A stretch of DNA of 64,000 nt from Burkholderia sp. (GCA_031253835.1 JAIRVP010000039.1:1-64000), one strand, 5' to 3'. Positions 14,054 through 23,636 are shown, numbered from the stretch's first letter. Made by a program: numbers and translations. Notes: generated by a model from the letters alone, not told the origin.

Positions 14054-15028
14054 ATGTCTGCATTCACTCGGACCTTCATCGAAACCAACGGCATTCGCTT
14101 GAGCGTCGCTGCCCAGGGCGCCGGACCACTGGTATTGCTGCTTCACGGGTTCCCCGAGACGTCGTACGCCTGGCGGCACCAACTGGCGGCCTTGTCGCGT
14201 GCAGGGTTTCACGCTGTTGCACCGGATCTGCGCGGCTTCGGCGTCAGCGATTGCCCGATGAATCCACAGCAGTACACGACACTGGACATCGTCGGCGACC
14301 TCGTGGGGATCTTGGACACGCTCGGAGAATCCGACGCGGTGGTGGTCGGAAACGATTGGGGGGCAACCATCGCATGGCAAGCCGCACAGCTGCGCCCCGA
14401 CCGCTTTCGCGCTGTTGTCGCCCTCGGCGTGCCCATGATGGGCCGGGCCCCGATAGCACCGAGCCGGCTTTTCCCACTAACCGAGCAGGCATGGTTTTAC
14501 ACGCATTACTTTTCCGAGGCGGGGCGGGCCGAGAGCGAATTCGAGCGTGATGTCGCCGCTACGCTACGAAAAGTCTATTTTTGGGCATCAGGCGAGGCCG
14601 GCCCGCGTGATGACACGACCCCCAATCCGTTCGGGCTTGTTTCGCGCGAGGCGGGGCTTCTCGACGCTTTGCCCGACCCCGCGTCACTACCCAGTTGGCT
14701 CGACGACGCCGACTTCGATACTGTGGTGAGCGCGTTCAAGGCGTCGGGTTTTCGCGGTGGCCTGAACTACTACCGTAATCTGGATCGCAACTGGGATCTG
14801 CAGGCGGCCTTCGGCGGTCTTCTCGTCCGAATTCCAGCCCTGTATCTCGTTGGCGAGCACGATCCCGGGATGGCAATCCCGGGCATGCGCGACATCATCG
14901 ATGCCATGCCGAAGCTTGTGCCCGATCTTCGCGATTCCCGAATCATTCCGCGAGCGGGCCACTGGCTGCAACAGGAAGCCGCCGACGATGTCAACCGCAC
15001 CTTAATCGAGTTCTTGCGCAACCTGTAG
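14054..15028 (+). CDS. Epoxide-hydrolase-like alpha/beta hydrolase
   Basis: A 324-residue alpha/beta-hydrolase. HGFPE forms the oxyanion-hole loop near residue 31; the nucleophile elbow GNDWGA (about residue 103) has Asp rather than Ser, as in soluble epoxide hydrolases and dehalogenases; the catalytic His lies in RAGHW near the C-terminus, with GEHD supplying a likely acid. A lid region with Tyr pairs (NYYRN) fits epoxide hydrolases, which convert epoxides to diols. GGAG precedes the ATG at 14054. Likely repressed by the divergent Rrf2 regulator. The substrate is unknown. Confidence 0.8.
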   Translation: MSAFTRTFIETNGIRLSVAAQGAGPLVLLLHGFPETSYAWRHQLAALSRAGFHAVAPDLRGFGVSDCPMNPQQYTTLDIVGDLVGILDTLGESDAVVVGNDWGATIAWQAAQLRPDRFRAVVALGVPMMGRAPIAPSRLFPLTEQAWFYTHYFSEAGRAESEFERDVAATLRKVYFWASGEAGPRDDTTPNPFGLVSREAGLLDALPDPASLPSWLDDADFDTVVSAFKASGFRGGLNYYRNLDRNWDLQAAFGGLLVRIPALYLVGEHDPGMAIPGMRDIIDAMPKLVPDLRDSRIIPRAGHWLQQEAADDVNRTLIEFLRNL

Positions 15029-15088
15029 GCGCCGATGGGCCCACGCCATCGGCACCCGCATGCCGGCCCGAAAGCCGGTCATGCAGCG

Positions 15089-15493
15089 TCAGCCTGCCTG
15101 GCCGGCCGCCCCCTTCCCGCCAAAAGCCTCGCACTCCGGCTTGCCCCACCGCGTCTTCACCACGCGGTTATCCGAATCGAACTGCACCTGGTACTGGCAG
15201 GTCGCGACCTGCCCGGCATCACGGAACTGGAACAGGTAGTTCCACGTCCGTACGTGAAAGATCCACTCGTGGAAATGCGGCGGGCCGAGCAGCGCGTACA
15301 GCGGGTTCTTCGTCACGCCCGGCTGCACCTGCGCCAGGTTCGCGAGATTCGGATACGTGCCTTCGGGCAACGTGGCCGTGTCGGGCGACGGGAACGGCGG
15401 ATCGCCCTGCTGCGTGGCGCATCCGATCAGGCCGGCGGCGGCGACCCGTGCCGCGGCCGCGAACTTTGCAAGATTTGCGTTCATGTTTGCCAT
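15089..15493 (-). CDS. BamE/SmpA-like outer-membrane lipoprotein
   Basis: A 134-residue exported protein with an N-terminal hydrophobic signal ending in a lipobox (GLIGC, Cys near residue 25), so probably lipid-anchored. The mature part has the BamE/OmlA-type fold signature QVQPGVTKNPLYALLGPP followed by a Trp-rich beta segment. Related proteins stabilise envelope assembly, but many SmpA-domain lipoproteins have no known role. Its 5' end abuts the junction where a sensor-kinase remnant begins on the other strand. Confidence 0.65.
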   Translation of the reverse strand: MANMNANLAKFAAAARVAAAGLIGCATQQGDPPFPSPDTATLPEGTYPNLANLAQVQPGVTKNPLYALLGPPHFHEWIFHVRTWNYLFQFRDAGQVATCQYQVQFDSDNRVVKTRWGKPECEAFGGKGAAGQAG

Positions 15494-15500
15494 TGTCTGA

Positions 15501-16284
15501 ATGGAAGGGAAACGGCGCGCTGCCGTTGCGGATCGTTCCGGATGCCGGCACCGTCGCACGGTCGGACACCGAGCCGGCGCCGAGCGCGATGCTGCCGCGC
15601 ACGGTATCGATCGACGGGATGCGGCTGCAGCAGGTGCTGCTGAACCTGCTGTCGAACGCGTCGAAGTTCACGCGCGACGGCACGGTCACGCTGTCGGTGC
15701 ATGCGGCGCGCGAAGGCGATGCGTGGCGCCTGCGGTTCGAGGTCGCCGATACGGGCATCGGGATCGATGTCAGCGGCGCCCGCGACATCGTCCGTGCCTA
15801 CCAGCAGGTGCAGGCCGTCAACGGCGGAACCGGGCTCGGCCTGTTCATCGCGCAGCGCATCGTCGGCGCGATGGGCGGAGAACTGGCCGTCGCGAGCGAG
15901 CCGGGCGTCGGCACCGCGTTCTCGTTCGCGGTCGTCGCGCCGGCCGCCGGGCATGCGCTCGTGCCCGCGTCGGAACTCGTCCGGCGGTTTCATCCGGGCG
16001 ACGAGGCCGCGCCGGAACGCGTCGCGCCCGCGATGGACGACCCGCCCGACGAGGCGCTCGACGAGTTGATCCTGCTGGCCCGCGACGGGCGGCTCACCGA
16101 TATCGAGGCATGGCTCGGCCCGGTTGCGGACGCGCCGGATCATGCGACGTTCGTGCAGCACGTGCGCGAACACCTCGATGCGCCGGACCTGCCCGCGATC
16201 GAGAAACTGGCCGGCGCGCTGAAACGCACACGCGTCGCGGATGCGTCATTCGATACCGAAGCAGACGCAGCCGACCAGGCCTGA
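15501..16284 (+). pseudogene. 5'-truncated sensor histidine kinase (ATPase domain and C-terminus only)
   Basis: The frame encodes a clear HATPase_c domain: N-box LLNLLSNASKF, G1 box DTGIGID and G2 box GGTGLGLFIAQ, followed by a helical C-terminal domain of about 100 residues. The sensory region, membrane segments and phospho-acceptor His box are all missing; the open frame upstream runs only into the 5' end of the lipoprotein gene on the opposite strand. No ribosome-binding site for the remnant is visible. I read it as the leftover of a deletion or rearrangement that joined the kinase 3' half to the lipoprotein upstream region. Confidence 0.7.
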
Positions 16285-16368
16285 CAGCGTGAACACCGGC
16301 GCGACGGCCAGCGTATCCGCACCGCCCGCCGTCACATCATTGCGCGTCATGCCGCCCTACTCGCTGCA

Positions 16369-17472
16369 TCACGGCCGGTCGCCCTGCAACCGCCGCATCG
16401 TCGCAACCCGCGCCGTGTCCTCTTCCGGCGGCGCCCGCCGCGCGGGCGCAGTGTCGCGCGCCGGCCGCCGCGCGCCGAGCCCCGTGCCGCCCGTGCGCCG
16501 CCGCGTCGCGTGCCGCTCGATGACCCGCTGCAGCACGCAGAACACGCACAGCAGCGCGCCGATCACGATCCGCGTCCACCACGAACTCAACGTGCCGTCG
16601 AACGTGATCAGCACCTGGATCGTGCCGAGGATGCCGACGCCGAACACCGAGCCGACCACGTAGCCCACGCCGCCCGTCAGCAGCGTGCCGCCGATCACGG
16701 TCGCGGCGATCGCGTCGAGCTCCATCCCCTGCGCCTGCAATCCATAGCCCGACAGCACGTACAGCGTGAACACCACGCCGCCGAGCGCCGAACAGAAGCC
16801 GCTCAGCGCGTAGACGCCGATCTTCGTGCGCGCGACCAGCAGCCCCATCAGCAGCGCCGAGCGCTCGTTGCCGCCGATCGCATACACGTTGCGGCCGAAT
16901 CGCGTGAAATGCGCGACGTAGATCGCGCCGGCCAGCGTCGCGAGCGCGATCAGCGCGCCCGCGCTCAGCATGCCGCCGCCGACCGGCACGCTGAGGCCCG
17001 CGATCGCATGAAACACCGGCTCGTTGATCGTGATCGACTGCGTCGTGATCAGGAAGCACGCGCCGCGCGCGAGAAACATCCCGGCCAGCGTGACGATGAA
17101 CGGCTGCAGCCGGAAACAGTGGATCAGCGCGCCCATCGCCGCGCCGTACAGCGCGCCGAACGCGAGCACGAGCGGCACGATCACCCACACGGGCCAGTGC
17201 AGCCGCTCGGCGCCGACCGCGCAGAAGATCGTCGTCAGCGCCACGACCGAGCCGACCGACAGGTCGATGCCGCCCGACACGATCACGAACGTCATCCCGG
17301 TCGCGACGATCAGCAGGAACGCGTTGTCGACGAGCAGCCCGGTCAGCACCTGCATCGAGAAGAAGCCCGTGTACATCACGGACCCGAAGCCGAACAGCGC
17401 GGCGAACAGCACGATCGTCACGACAATCGGCAGCGTGCGCGGGTCGGCGAGCCGGACAAGGAAACGGGTCAT
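16369..17472 (-). CDS. yjfF: Galactofuranose-type ABC importer, permease 2
   Basis: A 367-residue inner-membrane permease of the ribose/galactofuranose class (BPD_transp_2), with about 8-10 hydrophobic helices and the conserved GMTFVIVSGGIDLSVGSV motif near residue 60. It forms a heterodimeric channel with the upstream permease. Its ATG overlaps the stop of that gene by 4 bases. The C-terminal 45 residues are Arg- and Ala-rich and extend beyond the usual end of the family. Last gene of the operon ytfQ-ytfR-ytfT-yjfF. Confidence 0.85.
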   Translation of the reverse strand: MTRFLVRLADPRTLPIVVTIVLFAALFGFGSVMYTGFFSMQVLTGLLVDNAFLLIVATGMTFVIVSGGIDLSVGSVVALTTIFCAVGAERLHWPVWVIVPLVLAFGALYGAAMGALIHCFRLQPFIVTLAGMFLARGACFLITTQSITINEPVFHAIAGLSVPVGGGMLSAGALIALATLAGAIYVAHFTRFGRNVYAIGGNERSALLMGLLVARTKIGVYALSGFCSALGGVVFTLYVLSGYGLQAQGMELDAIAATVIGGTLLTGGVGYVVGSVFGVGILGTIQVLITFDGTLSSWWTRIVIGALLCVFCVLQRVIERHATRRRTGGTGLGARRPARDTAPARRAPPEEDTARVATMRRLQGDRP

Positions 17473-18509
17473 CGCGGCGTCGCTCCGGTGGTCGTGCGCG
17501 AACGCGCGGCAGGCCGCAGCCGCGACGCATGCCGGACGATCAGCGCACGCGCCGCGTCCGACTGGATCAGCGTCACGACGATCACGACGACCGCCTTGAC
17601 GACGAGCGTCGCCTCCGGCGGCACGCCGATCGAATAGGTCGTGTACGTGAGTGTCTGGATGATCAGCGCGCCGAGCACCGAGCCCGCGAGGCTGAAACGG
17701 CCGCCGAGCAGCGACGTGCCGCCGAGCGTCACCGCGAGGATCGCGTCGAGTTCGAGCAGCAGCCCCGCGTTGTTGCCGTCGGCGCTGCGCACGTTCGAGC
17801 TCGCGAGGATGCCCGCGAGCGCCGACATCACGCCCGAACACAGATACACGCCGAACACGACCGCGCCCGAACGCAGCCCGACGAGCCGCGTCGCGACCGG
17901 GTTCACGCCGATCGCACGGATGAACAGCCCGAGCGCGGTGCGATTCACCAGCAGCGCGGTCGCGGCGATCGTCGCGACCGCGATCCACACCGCGCACGGG
18001 ACGGTCGCGAGATAGCCGCCGCCCAGCGCGAGGTAGCCGGGCGCGCCGATCGGGATGATCTGGCCGCCCGTCAGCAGTTGCGCGACGCCGCGCCCGGCCA
18101 CCATCAGGATCAGCGTCGCGATGATCGGCTGCATCCCGACGAACGCGACGAGCAGGCCGTTCCATGCGCCGGCCAGCAGCCCGACGCCGAGCGCGGCCGC
18201 GAGCGCCGTGCCGACCCGCGACGGGTCCGCGTCGAGCACGATCGCCGCGGCCGCGCCGGCAATCGCGACGATCGCACCGACCGAGATGTCGATCCCGCGC
18301 GTCGCGATCACGAGCGTCATCCCGAGCGACACGATCACGAGCGGCGCCGCACGGTTCAGGATGTCGACCGGCGCGCCGAACAGGTGGCCGTCGAGCAGCG
18401 CGATCGACAGGAAGCCCGGGCGATGCGCGACGTCGAGCGCGAACAGCAGCACGAGCGTCAGCGCCGGCCACGCGAGCGGATGACGAAACAGCGAGCGCAG
18501 CCGCGTCAT
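17469..18509 (-). CDS. ytfT: Galactofuranose-type ABC importer, permease 1
   Basis: A 346-residue membrane permease with the family motif GMTLVIATRGIDISVGAIVA near residue 60 and multiple hydrophobic helices. Pairs with YjfF to form the channel. The start ATG overlaps the ytfR stop (ATGA), so the three membrane/ATPase genes are translationally coupled. Gene order and the presence of two distinct permeases match the GafABCD (YtfQRT-YjfF) galactofuranose importer rather than ribose or xylose systems, which use one permease. Confidence 0.85.
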   Translation of the reverse strand: MTRLRSLFRHPLAWPALTLVLLFALDVAHRPGFLSIALLDGHLFGAPVDILNRAAPLVIVSLGMTLVIATRGIDISVGAIVAIAGAAAAIVLDADPSRVGTALAAALGVGLLAGAWNGLLVAFVGMQPIIATLILMVAGRGVAQLLTGGQIIPIGAPGYLALGGGYLATVPCAVWIAVATIAATALLVNRTALGLFIRAIGVNPVATRLVGLRSGAVVFGVYLCSGVMSALAGILASSNVRSADGNNAGLLLELDAILAVTLGGTSLLGGRFSLAGSVLGALIIQTLTYTTYSIGVPPEATLVVKAVVVIVVTLIQSDAARALIVRHASRLRPAARSRTTTGATPR

Positions 18510-20020
18510 GACTGGCCTCCCGCGATCAGCCGGTACACCTGCGCCTCGGAGGCGTCGGCGCCGGTCAGTTCGGCGACCTTGCGCCGGTCGCGCAGCACCG
18601 CGATCCGGTGGCTCACGCGCACGACCTCGCCGATCTCCGACGAGATGAACAGGATCGCGAGGCCGGTCGCGCACAGCGCGAGCACGCGCTCCATGATGTC
18701 GAACTTCGCGGCGACGTCGATGCCGCGCGTCGGCTCGTCGAGAATCAGCAGCTTCGGGTCCGTCGCGAGCCAGCGCGCGAGCAGCACCTTCTGCTGGTTG
18801 CCGCCCGACAGCAGCCCGATCGGCTGCTCCGCGTCGCGCGCCTTGATGCCGAGCCGCGCGATATACGTATCGGCAATCTCGCGCTGGCGCGCGCGCCCGA
18901 TCAGCCGCCACCCGCCGCGTCGCGCCTGCAGCGCGAGGACGATGTTCTCGCGGATCGACAGCGCGGCGACGATGCCCTCCTTCTTGCGATCCTCCGGGCA
19001 GTACGCGATCCCGTGCCGGACCGCATCGTGCGGCGACGCGAGCCGCGTGCGCGCGCCGTCGATCTCGATCGCGCCGGTGTCCGGGCGCGCGGCGGCGAAT
19101 GCGAGCTGCGCGGTCTCCGTGCGCCCCGAGCCGAGCAGCCCGGCCAGCCCGACGATCTCGCCTGGGCGCACGTCGAGATCGAGCGCACTCATCATCCCGC
19201 GCCGGCCGACCTGCTGCATCGACAGGAACGGCGCGGCGTCGCCGGCCGTACGCACGACGGCCGGCGCACCGGCCTGCAGCGTGTCCGGCATCCGTTCGCG
19301 GCCGGTCATCTTCGCGACCAGCGCGTCGACCGGCAGGTCGCGCGCCAGATACTCGCCTTCGCGCTCGCCGTTGCGCATCACGGTGATCCGGTCGGACACC
19401 GCATAGGTCTGCTCGAGAAAGTGCGTGACGAACAGGATCGCGATGCCCGACGCCTTCAGCCGGCGCAGCACGTCGAACAGCCGCGCGACTTCGCCGTCAT
19501 CGAGGCTCGACGTCGGCTCGTCGAGAATCAGCACGCGCGCGTCGACGGACACGGCGCGCGCGATCGCGACCATCTGCTGCACGGCGATCGGATACGCATC
19601 GAGCGAGCGCGTGACGTCGAGCGTCAGGTCGAGTTCGGCCAGCGCCGCGCGCGAGCGCGCGTGGATCGCGTTCCAGTCGATCGCGCCGCGCCGCATCGGC
19701 TGCCGGCCCGCGAAGATGTTCTCGGCGACCGACAGGTTCGCGCACAGGTTCACTTCCTGGTAGAGCGTCTGGATCCCCGCCGCCTCGGCCTCGCGCGGCG
19801 CGGCGAAGCGCACCGGCCGGCCGCCGACGTGAATCTCGCCCGCGTCGTGCGCATGCACGCCGGTGAGCACGTTGATCAGCGTCGACTTGCCCGCGCCGTT
19901 CTGGCCCATCAGCGCATGGATTTCACCCGGAAACAGCCGGAAGTTCACGCGCTGCAGCGCGCTCACACCCGGAAACGACTTGTCGATGCCGATCATCTCG
20001 ACCACCGGCGGACGCTCCAT
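18506..20020 (-). CDS. ytfR: Galactofuranose-type ABC importer, duplicated ATPase
   Basis: A 504-residue protein with two ABC domains in tandem, as in sugar importers of the RbsA/MglA type. The first has Walker A GQNGAGKST near residue 40 and Walker B LILDEPTSSLD; the second has GLLGSGRTE as a degenerate Walker A near residue 290, the signature LSGGNQQKVLLARWL and LLILDEPTRGID. It energises uptake through YtfT and YjfF. The second site's non-canonical P-loop is normal for this class. Confidence 0.9.
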   Translation of the reverse strand: MERPPVVEMIGIDKSFPGVSALQRVNFRLFPGEIHALMGQNGAGKSTLINVLTGVHAHDAGEIHVGGRPVRFAAPREAEAAGIQTLYQEVNLCANLSVAENIFAGRQPMRRGAIDWNAIHARSRAALAELDLTLDVTRSLDAYPIAVQQMVAIARAVSVDARVLILDEPTSSLDDGEVARLFDVLRRLKASGIAILFVTHFLEQTYAVSDRITVMRNGEREGEYLARDLPVDALVAKMTGRERMPDTLQAGAPAVVRTAGDAAPFLSMQQVGRRGMMSALDLDVRPGEIVGLAGLLGSGRTETAQLAFAAARPDTGAIEIDGARTRLASPHDAVRHGIAYCPEDRKKEGIVAALSIRENIVLALQARRGGWRLIGRARQREIADTYIARLGIKARDAEQPIGLLSGGNQQKVLLARWLATDPKLLILDEPTRGIDVAAKFDIMERVLALCATGLAILFISSEIGEVVRVSHRIAVLRDRRKVAELTGADASEAQVYRLIAGGQS

Positions 20021-20090
20021 GCCTCCTCCCTCGAAGCGGTTCCCCGCTCATCCGGGCGGCCGCGACGCGGCCCACCCTTTGCAAGACCGG

Positions 20091-21053
20091 TCAGTACTTG
20101 CGGGTCGGCATCACCTGCGCCGCGACGCTCATCGGGAACACGGTCTCGTTGGTCACGATGCGCTTGGGCAGCGACTTGCCGGCGACGACGTCCTTCACCG
20201 CGCTCATCAGCTGCGGGCCGAGCAGCGGGCTGCATTCGACATCGACGTTGATCTTGCCGGCGACCATCGCCTGGAAGCCGCCCTTCGTCGCGTCGAACGA
20301 CACGACGCTCACGTCCTTGCCGGGCTTGATCCCCGCTTCCTCCATCGCCTGGATCGCGCCGAGCGCCATGTCGTCGTTGTGCGCATAGACCACGTTGATC
20401 TGCTTGCCGTAGGTCTTCGCGAACGCTTCCATCACCTGCTTGCCGCCGGCGAGCGTGAAGTCGCCGCTCTGCGACGCGATCACCTTGAATTTCGGATTGC
20501 TCCTGATCACTTCGAGCAGGCCCGCGCGGCGATCGTTGGCCGGCGCGGAACCGACCGTGCCCTGCAACTCGACGATGTTGACCGGGCCGGCATCGTTCTT
20601 GTAGTGCTCGTCCATCCAGTGGCCCGCGCGGCGCCCTTCCTCGAGGAAGTCCGAGCCGATCATCGTCACGTACAGCGACGGGTCCTTCACGTCGACCGCG
20701 CGGTCGGTCAGGATCACCGGGATGTGCGCGGCCTTCGCTTCGGCCAGCACGGGCTCCCAGCCCGATTCGACGACCGGCGAGAACGCGATCACGTCGACCT
20801 TCTGCGCGATGAACGAGCGGATCGCGCGGATCTGGTTCTCCTGCTTCTGCTGCGCATCGGAGAACTTCAGGTTGATGCCGGCGTCCTTCGCCGCGCCCTT
20901 CACCGACACGGTGTTCGCGGTGCGCCACGCGCTTTCCGCGCCGACCTGCGAGAACCCGAGCGTGATCGGCTTTTGCTGCGCGAACGCGCCGGGCGCCCAT
21001 ACCGTCGCCGCGGCGACGAGCGCACCGGCCGCCAGCTTCCTGATGAATGTCAT
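20091..21053 (-). CDS. ytfQ: Galactofuranose-type ABC importer, periplasmic binding protein
   Basis: A 320-residue exported sugar-binding protein (periplasmic-binding-protein type 1 fold). The N-terminus is a signal peptide ending AFAQQ. The mature protein starts KPITLGFSQVGAESAWR, a YtfQ hallmark, and keeps the family's VVESGWEP, ILTDRAVD and ANDRRAG segments that line the sugar pocket. The ATG at 21053 is preceded by GGAGA; a longer in-frame extension has no such site. First gene of the operon; two dyads lie about 150 bp upstream. Confidence 0.9.
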   Translation of the reverse strand: MTFIRKLAAGALVAAATVWAPGAFAQQKPITLGFSQVGAESAWRTANTVSVKGAAKDAGINLKFSDAQQKQENQIRAIRSFIAQKVDVIAFSPVVESGWEPVLAEAKAAHIPVILTDRAVDVKDPSLYVTMIGSDFLEEGRRAGHWMDEHYKNDAGPVNIVELQGTVGSAPANDRRAGLLEVIRSNPKFKVIASQSGDFTLAGGKQVMEAFAKTYGKQINVVYAHNDDMALGAIQAMEEAGIKPGKDVSVVSFDATKGGFQAMVAGKINVDVECSPLLGPQLMSAVKDVVAGKSLPKRIVTNETVFPMSVAAQVMPTRKY

Positions 21054-21199
21054 GGTCCGTCTCCGATGATGTCGTTGTCTGCCGCGGCGCTGTTCTGTTT
21101 CTGCGTGGCGCTGGCGCGGATCGGGGCAACGCCGGCCGGCGCGTGCGGCCGGCCCGGTCTGCCTGCCCCGCATCAGTCTAGGAACAAGCCCGATAACCT

Positions 21200-21238
21200 T
21201 CCAATGAAATATTGGATTGAGCCGATATCGAAATCGGC
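21200..21238. promoter_or_regulatory. Two adjacent dyads upstream of ytfQ, probable operator pair
   Basis: TCCAAT-N5-ATTGGA (21200-21216) is followed 4 bases later by GCCGAT-N6-ATCGGC (21221-21238). Both are perfect, and their centres are about 21.5 bp apart, two helical turns, so dimers would sit on the same DNA face. They lie in the AT-rich part of the 288-bp gap upstream of ytfQ. No regulator gene lies beside them. Confidence 0.45.
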
Positions 21239-21341
21239 ATACGTATAAACACCTAAACGCGCAAAGACCGGCGCAGGCGGGAATGCGCCGGCCGCGTCGG
21301 GGTTCAGCGGGAGGAGATCGAGACGGAACGAGCGGCCGGCG

Positions 21342-22766
21342 TCAGATCGACGCGGCGGACGGCGCGTCGCCGGGCACCGGCGCCGGCATGCGCGCCCGGA
21401 TGAATACCCAGGCCAGCAGCGACGCCGCGACCGCTGCGCCGGCGCCCAGCAGGAACGCGAGGTGGTAGCCACGATTGAGCGCGGCAACGGCGTCGCCGCC
21501 GGCCGCCAGACTCGCCAGGATCGCCAGCCCGAGTGCGCCGCCCATCATGAACGAGGTGTTGACGGCGCCCGATGCGAGGCCCGACTCGTCCGGTGTCACG
21601 TCGCTCATCGCGGCAAGCATCACCGGGTTGAAGACCGCGCCGGCCCCGAGGCCCATCAGCAGCATGCCGGGCAGCACGTCCGTCACGAAGCGACCCTCGG
21701 CCGGTGCACGCGCCAGCAGCGCCAGGCCGGTCGCCGCGACCAGCAGGCCGGACGACAGCGTCGCGCGAATCCCGAACCGCATCACCAGCTTCGGCGACAG
21801 GCCCAGCGAAAAACCGGCCATGACGACGCTGGCCGGCAGGAACGCGAGCCCGACCTGCATCGGGCCGTAGTGCAGCACGCGCTGCAGGTACAGCGCGGAA
21901 ATGAACGACCACGCGAACATCGCGGCCGCCCACAGCACGCCCACCGCGTTGGCGCCGGCCACGTTGCGACGCGCGAACAGGCGCAGCGGCATCAGCGGAT
22001 GCGGCACGCGCGATTCGATGACGACGAACGCGATCGCGAGCACGACCGCGACACCGAGCTGGACGAGCGTCTGCGCGGACGTCCAGCCTGCCGCATTGCC
22101 GTGCACGATCGCGTAGACGGCCAGCATCAGCGACACCGTGACGGTCACCGCGCCGGCCACGTCGAGCGGAGCACGTTCGGCCGGCGGCTGGCGCGCCGGC
22201 AGCAGCGCCGCGCATGCGGCATACACGGCCGCGCCGATCGGCAGGTTGACCAGGAAGATCCAGTGCCAGCTCAACGCACTGGTCAGCACGCCGCCGAGCA
22301 GCACGCCGAGGCTGCCGCCGCTCGCGGCGACGAACCCGTACACGCCCATCGCCTTCGCGCGGTCGGCCGGCGACGTAAACAGGTTCATGATGATCGACAG
22401 CGACACGGCCGACACCAGCGCGCCGCCGAGCCCCTGCACCGCGCGCGCCGCGATCAGCAGCCCCTGCGTGTTCGCGAGCCCGCATGCGACCGACGCGAGC
22501 GTGAACAGCGCGATGCCGCGCAGGAACAGCCGGCGATGGCCGTACAGGTCGCCGAGCCGCCCGCCGAGCAGCAGGAACCCGCCGAACGTCAGCATGTACG
22601 CGTTCACCACCCACACGAGCGACGTTTCGGCAAAGCCGAGGTCGGTCCGGATGGACGGCAGCGCGACGTTTACGATGGTCGTGTCCAGCACGATCATCAG
22701 CATGCCCAGGCAGAGCACGACCAGCGCCAGCCAGCGGTTGCGTTCGTCGATCCCGTGCGTCGTCAT
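21342..22766 (-). CDS. DHA2-family MFS multidrug efflux transporter
   Basis: A 474-residue major-facilitator protein with about 14 hydrophobic segments, the mark of the EmrB/QacA (DHA2) drug:proton antiporters. Family signatures are visible: LDTTIVNVALPSI in helix 1 (motif D1), GGRLGDLYGHRRLF between helices 2 and 3 (motif A), and GGSLGVLLGG for motif C in helix 5. Last gene of the YceI-azoreductase-pirin-MFS operon, 18 bp after pirin, so it may export a toxic compound dealt with by that operon. No partner adaptor protein is present. Confidence 0.85.
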   Translation of the reverse strand: MTTHGIDERNRWLALVVLCLGMLMIVLDTTIVNVALPSIRTDLGFAETSLVWVVNAYMLTFGGFLLLGGRLGDLYGHRRLFLRGIALFTLASVACGLANTQGLLIAARAVQGLGGALVSAVSLSIIMNLFTSPADRAKAMGVYGFVAASGGSLGVLLGGVLTSALSWHWIFLVNLPIGAAVYAACAALLPARQPPAERAPLDVAGAVTVTVSLMLAVYAIVHGNAAGWTSAQTLVQLGVAVVLAIAFVVIESRVPHPLMPLRLFARRNVAGANAVGVLWAAAMFAWSFISALYLQRVLHYGPMQVGLAFLPASVVMAGFSLGLSPKLVMRFGIRATLSSGLLVAATGLALLARAPAEGRFVTDVLPGMLLMGLGAGAVFNPVMLAAMSDVTPDESGLASGAVNTSFMMGGALGLAILASLAAGGDAVAALNRGYHLAFLLGAGAAVAASLLAWVFIRARMPAPVPGDAPSAASI

Positions 22767-22784
22767 GAAGCGGCTCCTGTCGGA

Positions 22785-23636
22785 TCAGCGCATCGCGCCC
22801 TTGGCGCGCAGTTCGTGACCGATGCGCACGATTTCGCGTTCGCCTTCCACCAGCGCGGCGGCGCTCGTATGCACCGAGTAGTAGCCCAGGTGGAGATCGT
22901 GCGGATGCGGAATCGCGGTGCCGACCACGAAGCGCACGTCGGTCACGGCTTCGAATTCAATCGCGGCGTCGGACGTCTCGAACACGACCAGCTCGCCCTG
23001 GCCGACGGGATCGGGCGTGCGCAGGCTGCCGTCCATCACGGCCGTCCAGCCGACCCGGTGGCCCCGCGGCGGCCGGCAGGTCCAGCGCTCGCCGGCCTTC
23101 AGCTGCACGACCAGGTAGTTGATGCCAGGCGGCGCATCGATCGGGCTGACCGCGTCGCCATGACGGCCGAGCAGCACGCGCGCCGGGCCGTCGGTCGGGA
23201 TGTCGTCGATCGACAGGTGCTGGCTGAACGCCGGCGCCAGCTCGCGCTCCGGCGGCAACGCGACCCACAGCTGGAACGCCTTGACCGGCGGCGTGACGGA
23301 ACCGGTGTGCCAGACGCCGCGCCCGGCGCTCATCCATTCGATGTCGCCCGGCTCCATCGTGCCTTCATGGCCGGTGGATTCCGCGTAGGTGCCGCGTCCG
23401 TCGATCGCCAGCGTCAGCGTCGCGATGCCCGAATGCGGATGCCAGCCGAAGGCCGGCTGCCCGATCGGCGCCTGCGTGTCGATCAGGTCGAGAAAGACGA
23501 ACGGCTTGATGATCTCGCCGATGTCGGACGGGCTGACCATCCGGACGACCGGCCCGTGCGCGTGGCCGTGCGTTCGGAACACGACGCGACGGCCGGCGGC
23601 GGTGCTCCGCCGGACAGGTTCGACGGCATTCAACAT
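22785..23636 (-). CDS. Pirin-family protein
   Basis: A 283-residue bicupin of the pirin family. The N-terminal cupin has the metal-binding pattern GWHPHSGIATLTLAIDG (His pair) and the later HEGTMEPGDIEWMSAGRGVWHTG motif, with Glu and His ligands; the C-terminal cupin is diverged. Bacterial pirins include quercetin 2,3-dioxygenases and stress-response proteins. Located between azoreductase and an efflux pump, so a role in handling quinone-like or aromatic stress compounds is plausible by context only. Confidence 0.85.
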   Translation of the reverse strand: MLNAVEPVRRSTAAGRRVVFRTHGHAHGPVVRMVSPSDIGEIIKPFVFLDLIDTQAPIGQPAFGWHPHSGIATLTLAIDGRGTYAESTGHEGTMEPGDIEWMSAGRGVWHTGSVTPPVKAFQLWVALPPERELAPAFSQHLSIDDIPTDGPARVLLGRHGDAVSPIDAPPGINYLVVQLKAGERWTCRPPRGHRVGWTAVMDGSLRTPDPVGQGELVVFETSDAAIEFEAVTDVRFVVGTAIPHPHDLHLGYYSVHTSAAALVEGEREIVRIGHELRAKGAMR

